Source: Anaerolineales bacterium (GTDB lineage Bacteria; Chloroflexota; Anaerolineae; Anaerolineales; Anaerolineaceae). From it: DNA of 64,000 nt. The notes under the pieces were generated by a model. That model had not been told where the DNA came from. It did not search any database and saw nothing but the letters and a program-made list of their open reading frames with translations. The DNA is taken from the NCBI GenBank assembly GCA_020060485.1, contig JAGVAB010000174.1, positions 30,578-94,577 on the forward strand, given 5' to 3'. The stretch's first letter is position 1; each line of letters starts with the position of its first letter. A program made the translations under genes and the position numbers. Positions 28,257 to 34,811 of this stretch are shown piece after piece.

Positions 28257-29624
28257 ATGGTGCTCGCAGATAATAACCTTTCAACAAATCTTTCGCTTTT
28301 TTCCAGCGTACTGCCGCAACTGGAGGAAAAGATCGCGGCCCAGTTGCCAGCCATGAGAACCCGCATCCAGCGCCTGGTCAAAGAACATGGCGATCAGAAG
28401 ATCGGCGAAGTCACCGTGGCCCAGGTCTTTGGCGGGCTGCGCGGGGTGAACATGCTCACCGGTGATATTTCCTACGTGGACCCGTATGATGGCATCCAAA
28501 TGCGCGGGTTGTCTATCGATTGCTTGATGGAAAAGCTTCCCAAGCGGCCAGGAACACAAGTACCCCTGGCCGGCGGGGTGTATTATTTGCTGTTGATTGG
28601 CGAGATGCCCACCCTGGAAGATGCCTTGATGATTGAGGACGAGTGGAAGGAGAGGCGCTTGATCCCGGGGTATGTGCTGCGCATGTTGAAAGCCATGCCG
28701 CAGGAGACGCACCCCATGACCATGTTCTCGCAGGCTGTGCTGGCCATGCAGAATGAATCCGAATTTGTGCGCGCGTATCAAAACGGTTTGCGCAAGCCGG
28801 ATTACTGGAGACCGACCCTGGAGGACAGCCTTAACCTGACCGCCAAATTGCCTGCCCTGGCTGCATATATCTACAACCTGAAATACCGCGACGGCCAATT
28901 CATCCCCATGGATCTGGATATGGACTGGAGCGCCAACTTTGCCCATATGATTGGCAAGGAGGATGACCTGGAGTATCAGGAGCTGTGCCGGTTGTTCTTC
29001 TTCCTGCATGCTGACCAGGGGCGCGGCAATGTTACTGCCCATACCACCCATCTGGTCAGCTCAACCCTTTCGGACGTGTATTATGCCTGCTCGGCAGGCT
29101 TGAACGGCCTGGCCGGCCCGCTGCATGGCCTGGCCAACCAGGAATGCCTGCGCTGGCTGCTTGACCTGCGCGCCGGCTTTGGCGGCCTGCCATCCCGCGC
29201 CCAGTTGGAGAACTTCGCCTGGCGCACCCTTGACTCCGGTCAGGTGATCCCTGGTTACGGGCATGCCGTGTTGCGCCACACTGACCCGCGCTTTACCGCC
29301 CAACTGGAATTTGGCAAGAAGTACATGCCAGATGACGATCTGTTCAAGCTGGTTGAACTGGTCTATCAGGTTGTGCCGCGGGTGTTGACCAAGCTGGGCA
29401 AGGTGAAGAGCCCCTGGCCGAATGTGGACGCCATCAGCGGCACCCTGCAATATCATTACGGCGTGCGCGAATTTGATTTCTACACCGTGCTGTTTGGCGT
29501 CAGCCGCATGCTGGGTGTGACCGCCGCCTGTGTGTGGGAACGCGCTCTCGGCCAGCCGATTGAGCGTCCCAAATCGATGACCACCGATATGCTTGAAAAA
29601 TTAATTGGACTGGACGCCGAGTGA
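28257..29624 (+). CDS. gltA: Citrate synthase, mitochondrial-type (type I)
   Basis: 455 residues, condenses acetyl-CoA with oxaloacetate. The sequence follows the eukaryotic-type enzyme: NGLAGPLHGLANQE holds the catalytic His equivalent to pig His274, GYGHAVLRHTDPR holds His320, and PWPNVDAISG holds Asp375. In the usual HSDHEGGN segment this protein reads HADQGRGN, so the second His (pig His238, oxaloacetate binding) is Gln. The start follows GGAGGAGG. A single GGGACAA, the core of the nearby IclR-type operator, lies at 28232-28238 just before the ribosome-binding site. A strong terminator follows. Confidence 0.93.
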   Translation: MVLADNNLSTNLSLFSSVLPQLEEKIAAQLPAMRTRIQRLVKEHGDQKIGEVTVAQVFGGLRGVNMLTGDISYVDPYDGIQMRGLSIDCLMEKLPKRPGTQVPLAGGVYYLLLIGEMPTLEDALMIEDEWKERRLIPGYVLRMLKAMPQETHPMTMFSQAVLAMQNESEFVRAYQNGLRKPDYWRPTLEDSLNLTAKLPALAAYIYNLKYRDGQFIPMDLDMDWSANFAHMIGKEDDLEYQELCRLFFFLHADQGRGNVTAHTTHLVSSTLSDVYYACSAGLNGLAGPLHGLANQECLRWLLDLRAGFGGLPSRAQLENFAWRTLDSGQVIPGYGHAVLRHTDPRFTAQLEFGKKYMPDDDLFKLVELVYQVVPRVLTKLGKVKSPWPNVDAISGTLQYHYGVREFDFYTVLFGVSRMLGVTAACVWERALGQPIERPKSMTTDMLEKLIGLDAE

Positions 29625-29662
29625 GTTTTAGCAACTACCTGATCTTTTGAATTCTCCATGAG

Positions 29663-29704
29663 CCCGTCACCCTCCCGCTGGTCGGGAGGGTGACGGGGTT
29701 TTTA
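29663..29704 (+). terminator. Intrinsic terminator after gltA
   Basis: Perfect 15-bp GC-rich arms (29663-29677, 29683-29697) with a 5-base loop, followed by GTTTTTAA. Confidence 0.93.
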
Positions 29705-29746
29705 ATGAGAAGTGAACTCACCACAGGGTCAATGTTGTCTGGTGGA

Positions 29747-30139
29747 TTATTCCAGCACCTCAATCCAACCCGCTTCCCCATCCACCCTCAACTGCATCCC
29801 ACTCGCCAGCCTGTCAATCTCGATGCGGTCCACGCAGGGGATCTCGGAGATGATGCAGCCCACGGCGGTGATGGTCTCGGTCTCGGCGTTGACCACCGCG
29901 GCCGGGGCCATGCCGTTGGCTTTCAGGCGGTAGAGGGTATACGAGCCGACCGTGGAGCCTTTACCGCTGGGGAAGACCAGCACTTTTCCGGCGATGCTCT
30001 GCCCTTCGAGGTCGTGCCCTTTTTCCAGGATGATTCCCGTGTCGGGGTCCACGCCGCCGTAAAAGGAAATGCCCATGTGGGAGACGAGGGCTTCGCCTTC
30101 CACCGTGCCGGAGAAAATCTTGCGTCCTTGCAGTTTCAT
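29747..30139 (-). CDS. Aconitase-X swivel (small) subunit, phosphomevalonate dehydratase-like
   Basis: 130 residues of the DUF126/AcnX swivel family. The conserved serine-containing loop is PSGKGSTVGS (Ser62), expected to close over the substrate held by the large subunit. Its start overlaps the large-subunit stop by 4 bp (ATGA), as in other two-gene AcnX enzymes. Known AcnX activities are phosphomevalonate dehydratase in archaea and cis-3-hydroxy-L-proline dehydratase in bacteria. With ubiD and ubiX just upstream in the same direction, the former is favoured here. It is the last gene of the group. Confidence 0.87.
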   Translation of the reverse strand: MKLQGRKIFSGTVEGEALVSHMGISFYGGVDPDTGIILEKGHDLEGQSIAGKVLVFPSGKGSTVGSYTLYRLKANGMAPAAVVNAETETITAVGCIISEIPCVDRIEIDRLASGMQLRVDGEAGWIEVLE

Positions 30140-31332
30140 TTCACCGCCTCCAGCACCACATCATCAAAGGATTTGTAAATGATCTTGAAGCCGTTTTTGG
30201 CATAGCCGTAATAGCAGGCCTTGGCGCTGTCGGTGGCCAGGGTTTTGAAGCGGCCCTGGATGGGAGCCACCACGCAGCAGGTGTCGGCGGCGAATTTTGC
30301 ACCAGCCGCCTCGATAATTTGCGTATAGCCAGCTTTGTCGGCGATCTGCTTGGTGGGGCGGGCGGTGGTGATCCAGAATTCTTTGGTCACCTGCTTGCCT
30401 TCCAGCAGCTCGGCGATGCGGGCGATCTCCCGCAGTGAGAGGTGCGGGCAGCCCAGGCTGACAAAATCCACCTCGTCTGCCGCGTCATTCATTGAATCAA
30501 TTGTCTCATCAATGTTGGCCTGGGTGATGTTAATGCGTTCCTGCGGGGCGGTGTAGCGTTCTGTTTCGGGGGTGATGCCTGGCATGTGGAAGAGTGCTGC
30601 CCCGCCATAGGTGGCGATGCTGGCGCAAAAGGATTTCAACTGTTCCACGGATGCCTGCGGGATACCCAGGATATATGGCACGGGCCGTATGCTGCGCCCT
30701 TCGAGCTGGTTGCCGATACATTTGCCCAGCGCACCAAAGTGGTGGTTTTCTGTCATTTCGGCATCGACTTCAATCGTGATGGTGGGGCGGCGGTTATTTT
30801 CCAGGTGCATGCCGTAGGCCGGGGTGAAGCCGGTCAGGCTGGCAGCCAGGGCGCTGGGGCCGCCTTCACGGTTGGTGCGTGCACCGAGTACCGAGTTGGC
30901 ATAACACACCGCACTGCTCTCGGCCCAGGCGATATGCTCGCCAAAATGGGGCGTGTTGCCAAACAGGTAGGGTGTGCAGGAGCAGGTGGTGATCACGCCC
31001 ATGCGCGCAAAAGCATCCAGCACGCGGTTCTGGTTGCGGGCGAAGTCCTCGGGGATGCCGAGGGCCTGCCAGTTTTCGGTGTCCATGCCGGCCGGGTTGA
31101 GGGTGGTCAGCACACGCGCCCGACCGTCGCCCGCGGCCAGCTCATCCAGGAATTGCAGCCCGGCCTCGCCCAGATTGGCGTAGCTGACCCCCGCCACCTG
31201 CACCGAGGTGACGGGCACCATTTCTTCGGTTCCGTAGATAGTGCCCAGGGCATCCAGTATCTGCATGGCTTTCCGGGTAGCCTTGCCGTGCGCCCCGTCG
31301 AGCATGGCTTGCTGAAGTGTGGTGAGTTTCAT
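30136..31332 (-). CDS. Aconitase-X catalytic (large) subunit, phosphomevalonate dehydratase-like
   Basis: 398 residues of the DUF521/AcnX family. Likely [4Fe-4S] ligands are in TTCSCTPY (C117/C119), LGCPH (C295) and DTCCV (C352/C353). In archaea the enzyme dehydrates (R)-5-phosphomevalonate to trans-anhydromevalonate 5-phosphate, which a UbiD-type enzyme then decarboxylates to isopentenyl phosphate. AAAGGAAATAA precedes the ATG. It lies 184 bp downstream of a UbiD-family gene across a spacer with three short repeats. The bacterial hydroxyproline branch of AcnX remains possible, since specificity cannot be read from motifs alone. Confidence 0.87.
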   Translation of the reverse strand: MKLTTLQQAMLDGAHGKATRKAMQILDALGTIYGTEEMVPVTSVQVAGVSYANLGEAGLQFLDELAAGDGRARVLTTLNPAGMDTENWQALGIPEDFARNQNRVLDAFARMGVITTCSCTPYLFGNTPHFGEHIAWAESSAVCYANSVLGARTNREGGPSALAASLTGFTPAYGMHLENNRRPTITIEVDAEMTENHHFGALGKCIGNQLEGRSIRPVPYILGIPQASVEQLKSFCASIATYGGAALFHMPGITPETERYTAPQERINITQANIDETIDSMNDAADEVDFVSLGCPHLSLREIARIAELLEGKQVTKEFWITTARPTKQIADKAGYTQIIEAAGAKFAADTCCVVAPIQGRFKTLATDSAKACYYGYAKNGFKIIYKSFDDVVLEAVK

Positions 31333-31390
31333 TTATTTCCTTTTCGCAGTTATATGAACCTGAGTTGCGGAGGATTAAATCGCGTTTATC

Positions 31391-31497
31391 GTAGTGACGA
31401 ATTTATTCGTCATAATGGCTGTTAATAACGACTAAAGTCATTACTACAATTTTTAACAAAATTCAGGCTAGAAAAAAATAACGAGAGTCGTTACTAC
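31391..31497. repeat. Three copies of a short hairpin-like repeat between ubiD and the AcnX genes
   Basis: Copies at 31391-31416 (plus), 31421-31447 (minus) and 31471-31497 (minus) share the pattern GTAGTRAYGA followed by 4-6 bases and TCGTTATT or TCGTCATAAT. The first contains the perfect palindrome TGACGAATTTATTCGTCA. They fill much of the spacer between two genes likely to be cotranscribed. They may be dispersed mobile hairpins or mRNA-processing sites. Confidence 0.65.
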
Positions 31498-31516
31498 AAT
31501 TATTTTGCATTTCAGG

Positions 31517-32827
31517 TTAAAAATCCTCCAACCCGAATTGCTTCAGGTCAACCCGCGGGAAGGCTGCTTTGTTGAAAGACTTGCCTGCTGTGTGCAGCGG
31601 TTTGGTCAGGTCAAAGCCCAGGCGGGTGGTGTTTTTGGTTTCCGGATCAGCCGAAGGGTCCAGGCTTGATCCCGGGGTGCGTTCTCTCATCACCAGATCT
31701 ACATCTCCCTGGAAACGGGTTGCCAGCGCCCATTCCACTTGCAGCGGGTCATAGATATCGATATCATCGTTTACCACGAAGACGTGCTTGCAGGAGCCGT
31801 GCCCGGCAAAGGCAGCCTCAATCGCCTTGCGGCCATCGTCCTCATGTTGCTTGTCGATTTGTACGATGGCATGCAGCCAGGAGCAGCCGCCCGGGTTGAC
31901 ATTGACATCCAGGCAGCGCACCACCTCGTTGACCTTTTTGAAAATGGTGGGTTCACGCGGCATACCCATCAGCAGCTTATGTTCCAATGCTCCAGGCAGC
32001 AGGGCGTGCCAGATGGCATCCCGGCGGTGGGTTACGGCCTTGACCAGCATGGTGGGTTCCTGGCGGATGGTGTCATAGGTCTCGGTCAGGTCAACGAATG
32101 GTCCTTCCGGGCTGCGCCGGTCCAGATAAACCGTGCCCTCGATCACAAATTCGCTTTCGGCGGGTACCAGCAGGTCAATGGTTTTGGCAGGCACCATTTG
32201 CAGCGGCTCAAGGGAATTGGCAATGGTCATTTCATCTATGCCAAGCTCAACCGAGGTGGCCGCCGCGGCCAGCACATTGGGCGCATTGCCGATGCAGATG
32301 GCCACGTCCAGCTCTTTGCGCTCCTGCAGGAAGGCGTCAAAATGCCGCGAGCGCACCACGCGCACCGCCATTTCGGTCGCCGAGAGCTGCATACAGCGAT
32401 GGAAGTCGGCATTCTGACCATACAGCGGGTGCTTTGCAATGAAGACCCCGGAGCTGATGTAGTTGCCGCCGTCTTTTTCGCAGTGGCGCAGGATGGGTAA
32501 GCGGTTCAGGTCAGGTTTCAGGTCAATCACTTCCTGGCATGGGGCATCACGCACCACCTGATATGGTGTGGGGTTGGCGATAGCAGCCATCAGGGCGGGA
32601 ATGATGTGGGCCACAGGGATGTTGAAGTAGTCCGCAAAGGCGGACTTGCTGCAAAAAAGGTTACCTGCTACGCGGAAGGCGGAGTCGGTCACTTGTTCGA
32701 ACAGGGCGGCCTGCGGCTCAATCCCCTTTAGTACGCCGGCCATCTCATAGGTTTTCGAGATGGGTGCGCTGACGCATACCAGACGATTTTCAGTTTCCAG
32801 TTTGTGAAGATGGGTTCTCAGAGACAT
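31517..32827 (-). CDS. UbiD-family prenyl-FMN-dependent decarboxylase
   Basis: 436 residues. UbiD-family features are the central EGPFVDLTETYD segment with a conserved acidic catalytic residue, the preceding IEGTVYLDRRSPEG strand, and a C-terminal region with VMRERTPGSSLDPSA. These enzymes use prenylated FMN, made by UbiX, to decarboxylate unsaturated acids. The neighbouring AcnX genes suggest trans-anhydromevalonate 5-phosphate as substrate, giving isopentenyl phosphate. Alternatives include 3-octaprenyl-4-hydroxybenzoate or aromatic acid decarboxylation, but no quinone genes are nearby. It starts 59 bp after ubiX; AAAGGTGA lies 12 bases before the ATG. Confidence 0.9.
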   Translation of the reverse strand: MSLRTHLHKLETENRLVCVSAPISKTYEMAGVLKGIEPQAALFEQVTDSAFRVAGNLFCSKSAFADYFNIPVAHIIPALMAAIANPTPYQVVRDAPCQEVIDLKPDLNRLPILRHCEKDGGNYISSGVFIAKHPLYGQNADFHRCMQLSATEMAVRVVRSRHFDAFLQERKELDVAICIGNAPNVLAAAATSVELGIDEMTIANSLEPLQMVPAKTIDLLVPAESEFVIEGTVYLDRRSPEGPFVDLTETYDTIRQEPTMLVKAVTHRRDAIWHALLPGALEHKLLMGMPREPTIFKKVNEVVRCLDVNVNPGGCSWLHAIVQIDKQHEDDGRKAIEAAFAGHGSCKHVFVVNDDIDIYDPLQVEWALATRFQGDVDLVMRERTPGSSLDPSADPETKNTTRLGFDLTKPLHTAGKSFNKAAFPRVDLKQFGLEDF

Positions 32828-32886
32828 GGGGGAGTTTCACCTTTGCATTTTGGCTATGATATGGAAAAGAAACCTGCCAGTCGGTC

Positions 32887-33489
32887 TCATTCCGCTGGCG
32901 GTGTCATACCCTGCCATTGGTATACGCCGGACAGGGAAACGCCCAGACGCTGGAGAAGGCGCAGAACGATATTGTCGATCATGTCTTCCAGGGTCTGCGG
33001 ACGCTGGTAAAAAGCCGGCAAGGGCGGGGCAATGATTGCGCCTGCCTGGGCGGCCTGGTCCATGATCCTGATATGGCCGCGGTGCAAGGGGGTTTCGCGC
33101 ACCGCCAGGACCAGCGGGCGGCCTTCCTTCAGGCAGACATCCGCCGCCCGGGCAATCAAATTCTCGGCGTGGGCATTGGCAACCTCGGACAGGGTTTTGA
33201 TCGAGCAGGGCAGGATGAGCATGCCGTCAACGGGAAAGGAGCCGGAAGCCAGCGGAGCGGCGATGTCCTCCGGCTGGTAGTAATGGTTGGCCAGGGCTTC
33301 AACCGCGCTGATCTGCCAGTCGGTCTCCTGGGTAATGGTCAGGCGGGCTGGGCCGCTGATGATGAGGTGCGTTTCCAGACCTGCCTGGCGCAGGAGCTGC
33401 AAGGCGCGGATTCCCAATATTGCACCGCTGGCACCGGTGATCGCCAGGACGATTTTCTTGTTTCGGGTCTCAAGGCTGCTGTTTGGCAT
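32887..33489 (-). CDS. ubiX: UbiX-type flavin prenyltransferase
   Basis: 200 residues. UbiX joins dimethylallyl phosphate to FMN to make the prenyl-FMN cofactor of UbiD enzymes. The Rossmann-like flavoprotein signature AITGASGA is near the N-terminus (19-23 GASGA); LPCSIKTLSEVANA and LVLAVRETPLH are conserved substrate and flavin-site segments. It is the first gene of ubiX-ubiD-acnX(L)-acnX(S). The cofactor pathway is self-consistent: dimethylallyl phosphate is itself an isoprenoid-pathway product. Confidence 0.93.
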   Translation of the reverse strand: MPNSSLETRNKKIVLAITGASGAILGIRALQLLRQAGLETHLIISGPARLTITQETDWQISAVEALANHYYQPEDIAAPLASGSFPVDGMLILPCSIKTLSEVANAHAENLIARAADVCLKEGRPLVLAVRETPLHRGHIRIMDQAAQAGAIIAPPLPAFYQRPQTLEDMIDNIVLRLLQRLGVSLSGVYQWQGMTPPAE

Positions 33490-33678
33490 AAGAATGCTCT
33501 CTATTTGTATAAACCGTTTCGGAGCCGATTGGCCGTTAGTGTAAACAAGAATCTACCACATTTATACTTTCCGTGGTTGATAAAACGACTGGCAAGCAAC
33601 TTTCGACTGGACATGTGAGTGGGGGTATCTATTCAAAAAATGCCAGTAATTCACCTACAAATTGCTGGCAGGCGGCAA

Positions 33679-33707
33679 TTGACAAACAATTCCTGTTCGT
33701 GTATGCT
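33679..33707 (+). promoter_or_regulatory. Promoter for the degenerate GGDEF gene
   Basis: TTGACA (33679-33684), a 17-base spacer and TATGCT (33702-33707) form a good sigma-70-type promoter about 75 bases upstream of the ATG at 33786. Confidence 0.7.
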
Positions 33708-33785
33708 GTGTTCAGGGGATGTGTTTCAGTATTTAATATTGGGGTCATTTGTTGGTGTTGTTATCTTTGGGACAGGTGGAATTCT

Positions 33786-34613
33786 ATGAAACGGTTATTA
33801 AATGCAGGGATCGTACTTTTGGTTTACCTTTCTTTGTTGTTGAATATCGACCGGCTTGATGTTCAGGGATGGGTGCCAATCGCGACCTTCGTCTATGTGC
33901 TTTGTACTTTGTCTGTGTTGGTGAATATGGTCGTTCCCTTACTGCGCCGTCAACAAACTGGCTATGCACTTATGTTTTGGGGTCTGGTTTATGTCCTCAG
34001 CAAGCTCTTGGTTTTTAACCAACACCCTTTTTGGGGAGAAAATTATACATTTATTACCATTCTTGAGTTGGCAGTGTATTTGCTGGCGGTGTATTTCACC
34101 AAGCAGTTTACCCAACATCTTTCCGAGGCTGGAAATCTGATCGAACAGGCTATTGTTCCGAATATGCGTCACCAGGTTCTGTCACTTGCGCAAGCCGGAA
34201 GTGCAATTGAAACAGAATTCATGCGCAGCAGGCGATACGACTATCCGATCTGTGCATTGATGGTGGAGCCCGAATGTGGCGCAGAAAATTGGCCTTTGGA
34301 GAAAGACCTCGAACGCGCAGTGCGGGAGATCGAGATGCAGATCCGCAGAAAATATGCTGCGACCGAACTGGCTGAAGCCATCAGCAACCATACCCGCCAG
34401 ACCGACTTGGTGGTCGATTTGGGAGAGCCAGGACAGTTCCTTTTGATCTGCCCCGATATCACCCCGGACAATGCAGAAAAATTCATGGGAAGATTGCAGC
34501 AGGCGGTGCAAGGATCGCTTGGCGTGAAACTGCGCTATGGCATGGCATTGTTCCCTCAAGATGCACCCTCATTTGAGGGGGTATTGCAGGTGGCGGAATC
34601 GAATATGAGGTGA
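33786..34613 (+). CDS. Membrane protein with degenerate GGDEF domain
   Basis: 275 residues from the ATG at 33786, which has AGGTGGA upstream; a longer frame from 33573 lacks support. Four hydrophobic segments occupy about 1-110. The C-terminal part aligns by eye to the diguanylate cyclase fold, with a conserved DLVVDLG strand, AEKFMGRLQQAV helix, and SLGVKLRYGMALFP. Where the GGDEF signature should stand it reads GEPGQF, so cyclase activity is not expected. It could bind nucleotide or serve as a structural partner. It lies just upstream of a BcsB-like gene, and cyclic-di-GMP is the usual signal in cellulose-type systems, so a regulatory link is plausible. Confidence 0.7.
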   Translation: MKRLLNAGIVLLVYLSLLLNIDRLDVQGWVPIATFVYVLCTLSVLVNMVVPLLRRQQTGYALMFWGLVYVLSKLLVFNQHPFWGENYTFITILELAVYLLAVYFTKQFTQHLSEAGNLIEQAIVPNMRHQVLSLAQAGSAIETEFMRSRRYDYPICALMVEPECGAENWPLEKDLERAVREIEMQIRRKYAATELAEAISNHTRQTDLVVDLGEPGQFLLICPDITPDNAEKFMGRLQQAVQGSLGVKLRYGMALFPQDAPSFEGVLQVAESNMR

Positions 34614-34669
34614 TTTTGGAGGAAAAACAGGGCAATATCGCGAAAAATGCCAAATCAGACATAATATAT

Positions 34670-34699
34670 CTTGAATTAATTCAAGTTTCGATATATGAT
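34670..34699 (+). promoter_or_regulatory. Promoter and palindromic operator candidate upstream of the BcsB-like gene
   Basis: TTGAAT (34671-34676), 17 bases and TATGAT (34694-34699) form a promoter. A perfect 16-bp palindrome, CTTGAATTAATTCAAG (34670-34685), overlaps the -35, which suggests a repressor or activator site. The regulator is unknown. Confidence 0.55.
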
Positions 34700-34811
34700 A
34701 TTAGAAACTATTAAATCTAGAGTATCTGTGATCGGTTGCTTAACTGGTAGCATTCGGAATGCAATAGAGACTGTGCAACCACATGCGCCATTAATGCGGG
34801 AGGATGATGAA

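Noticed and set aside
30136..31332. Classical aconitase or 3-isopropylmalate dehydratase
   Set aside because: Sequence and cysteine pattern are those of the aconitase-X family, and a true AcnA is encoded at 22782-25436.
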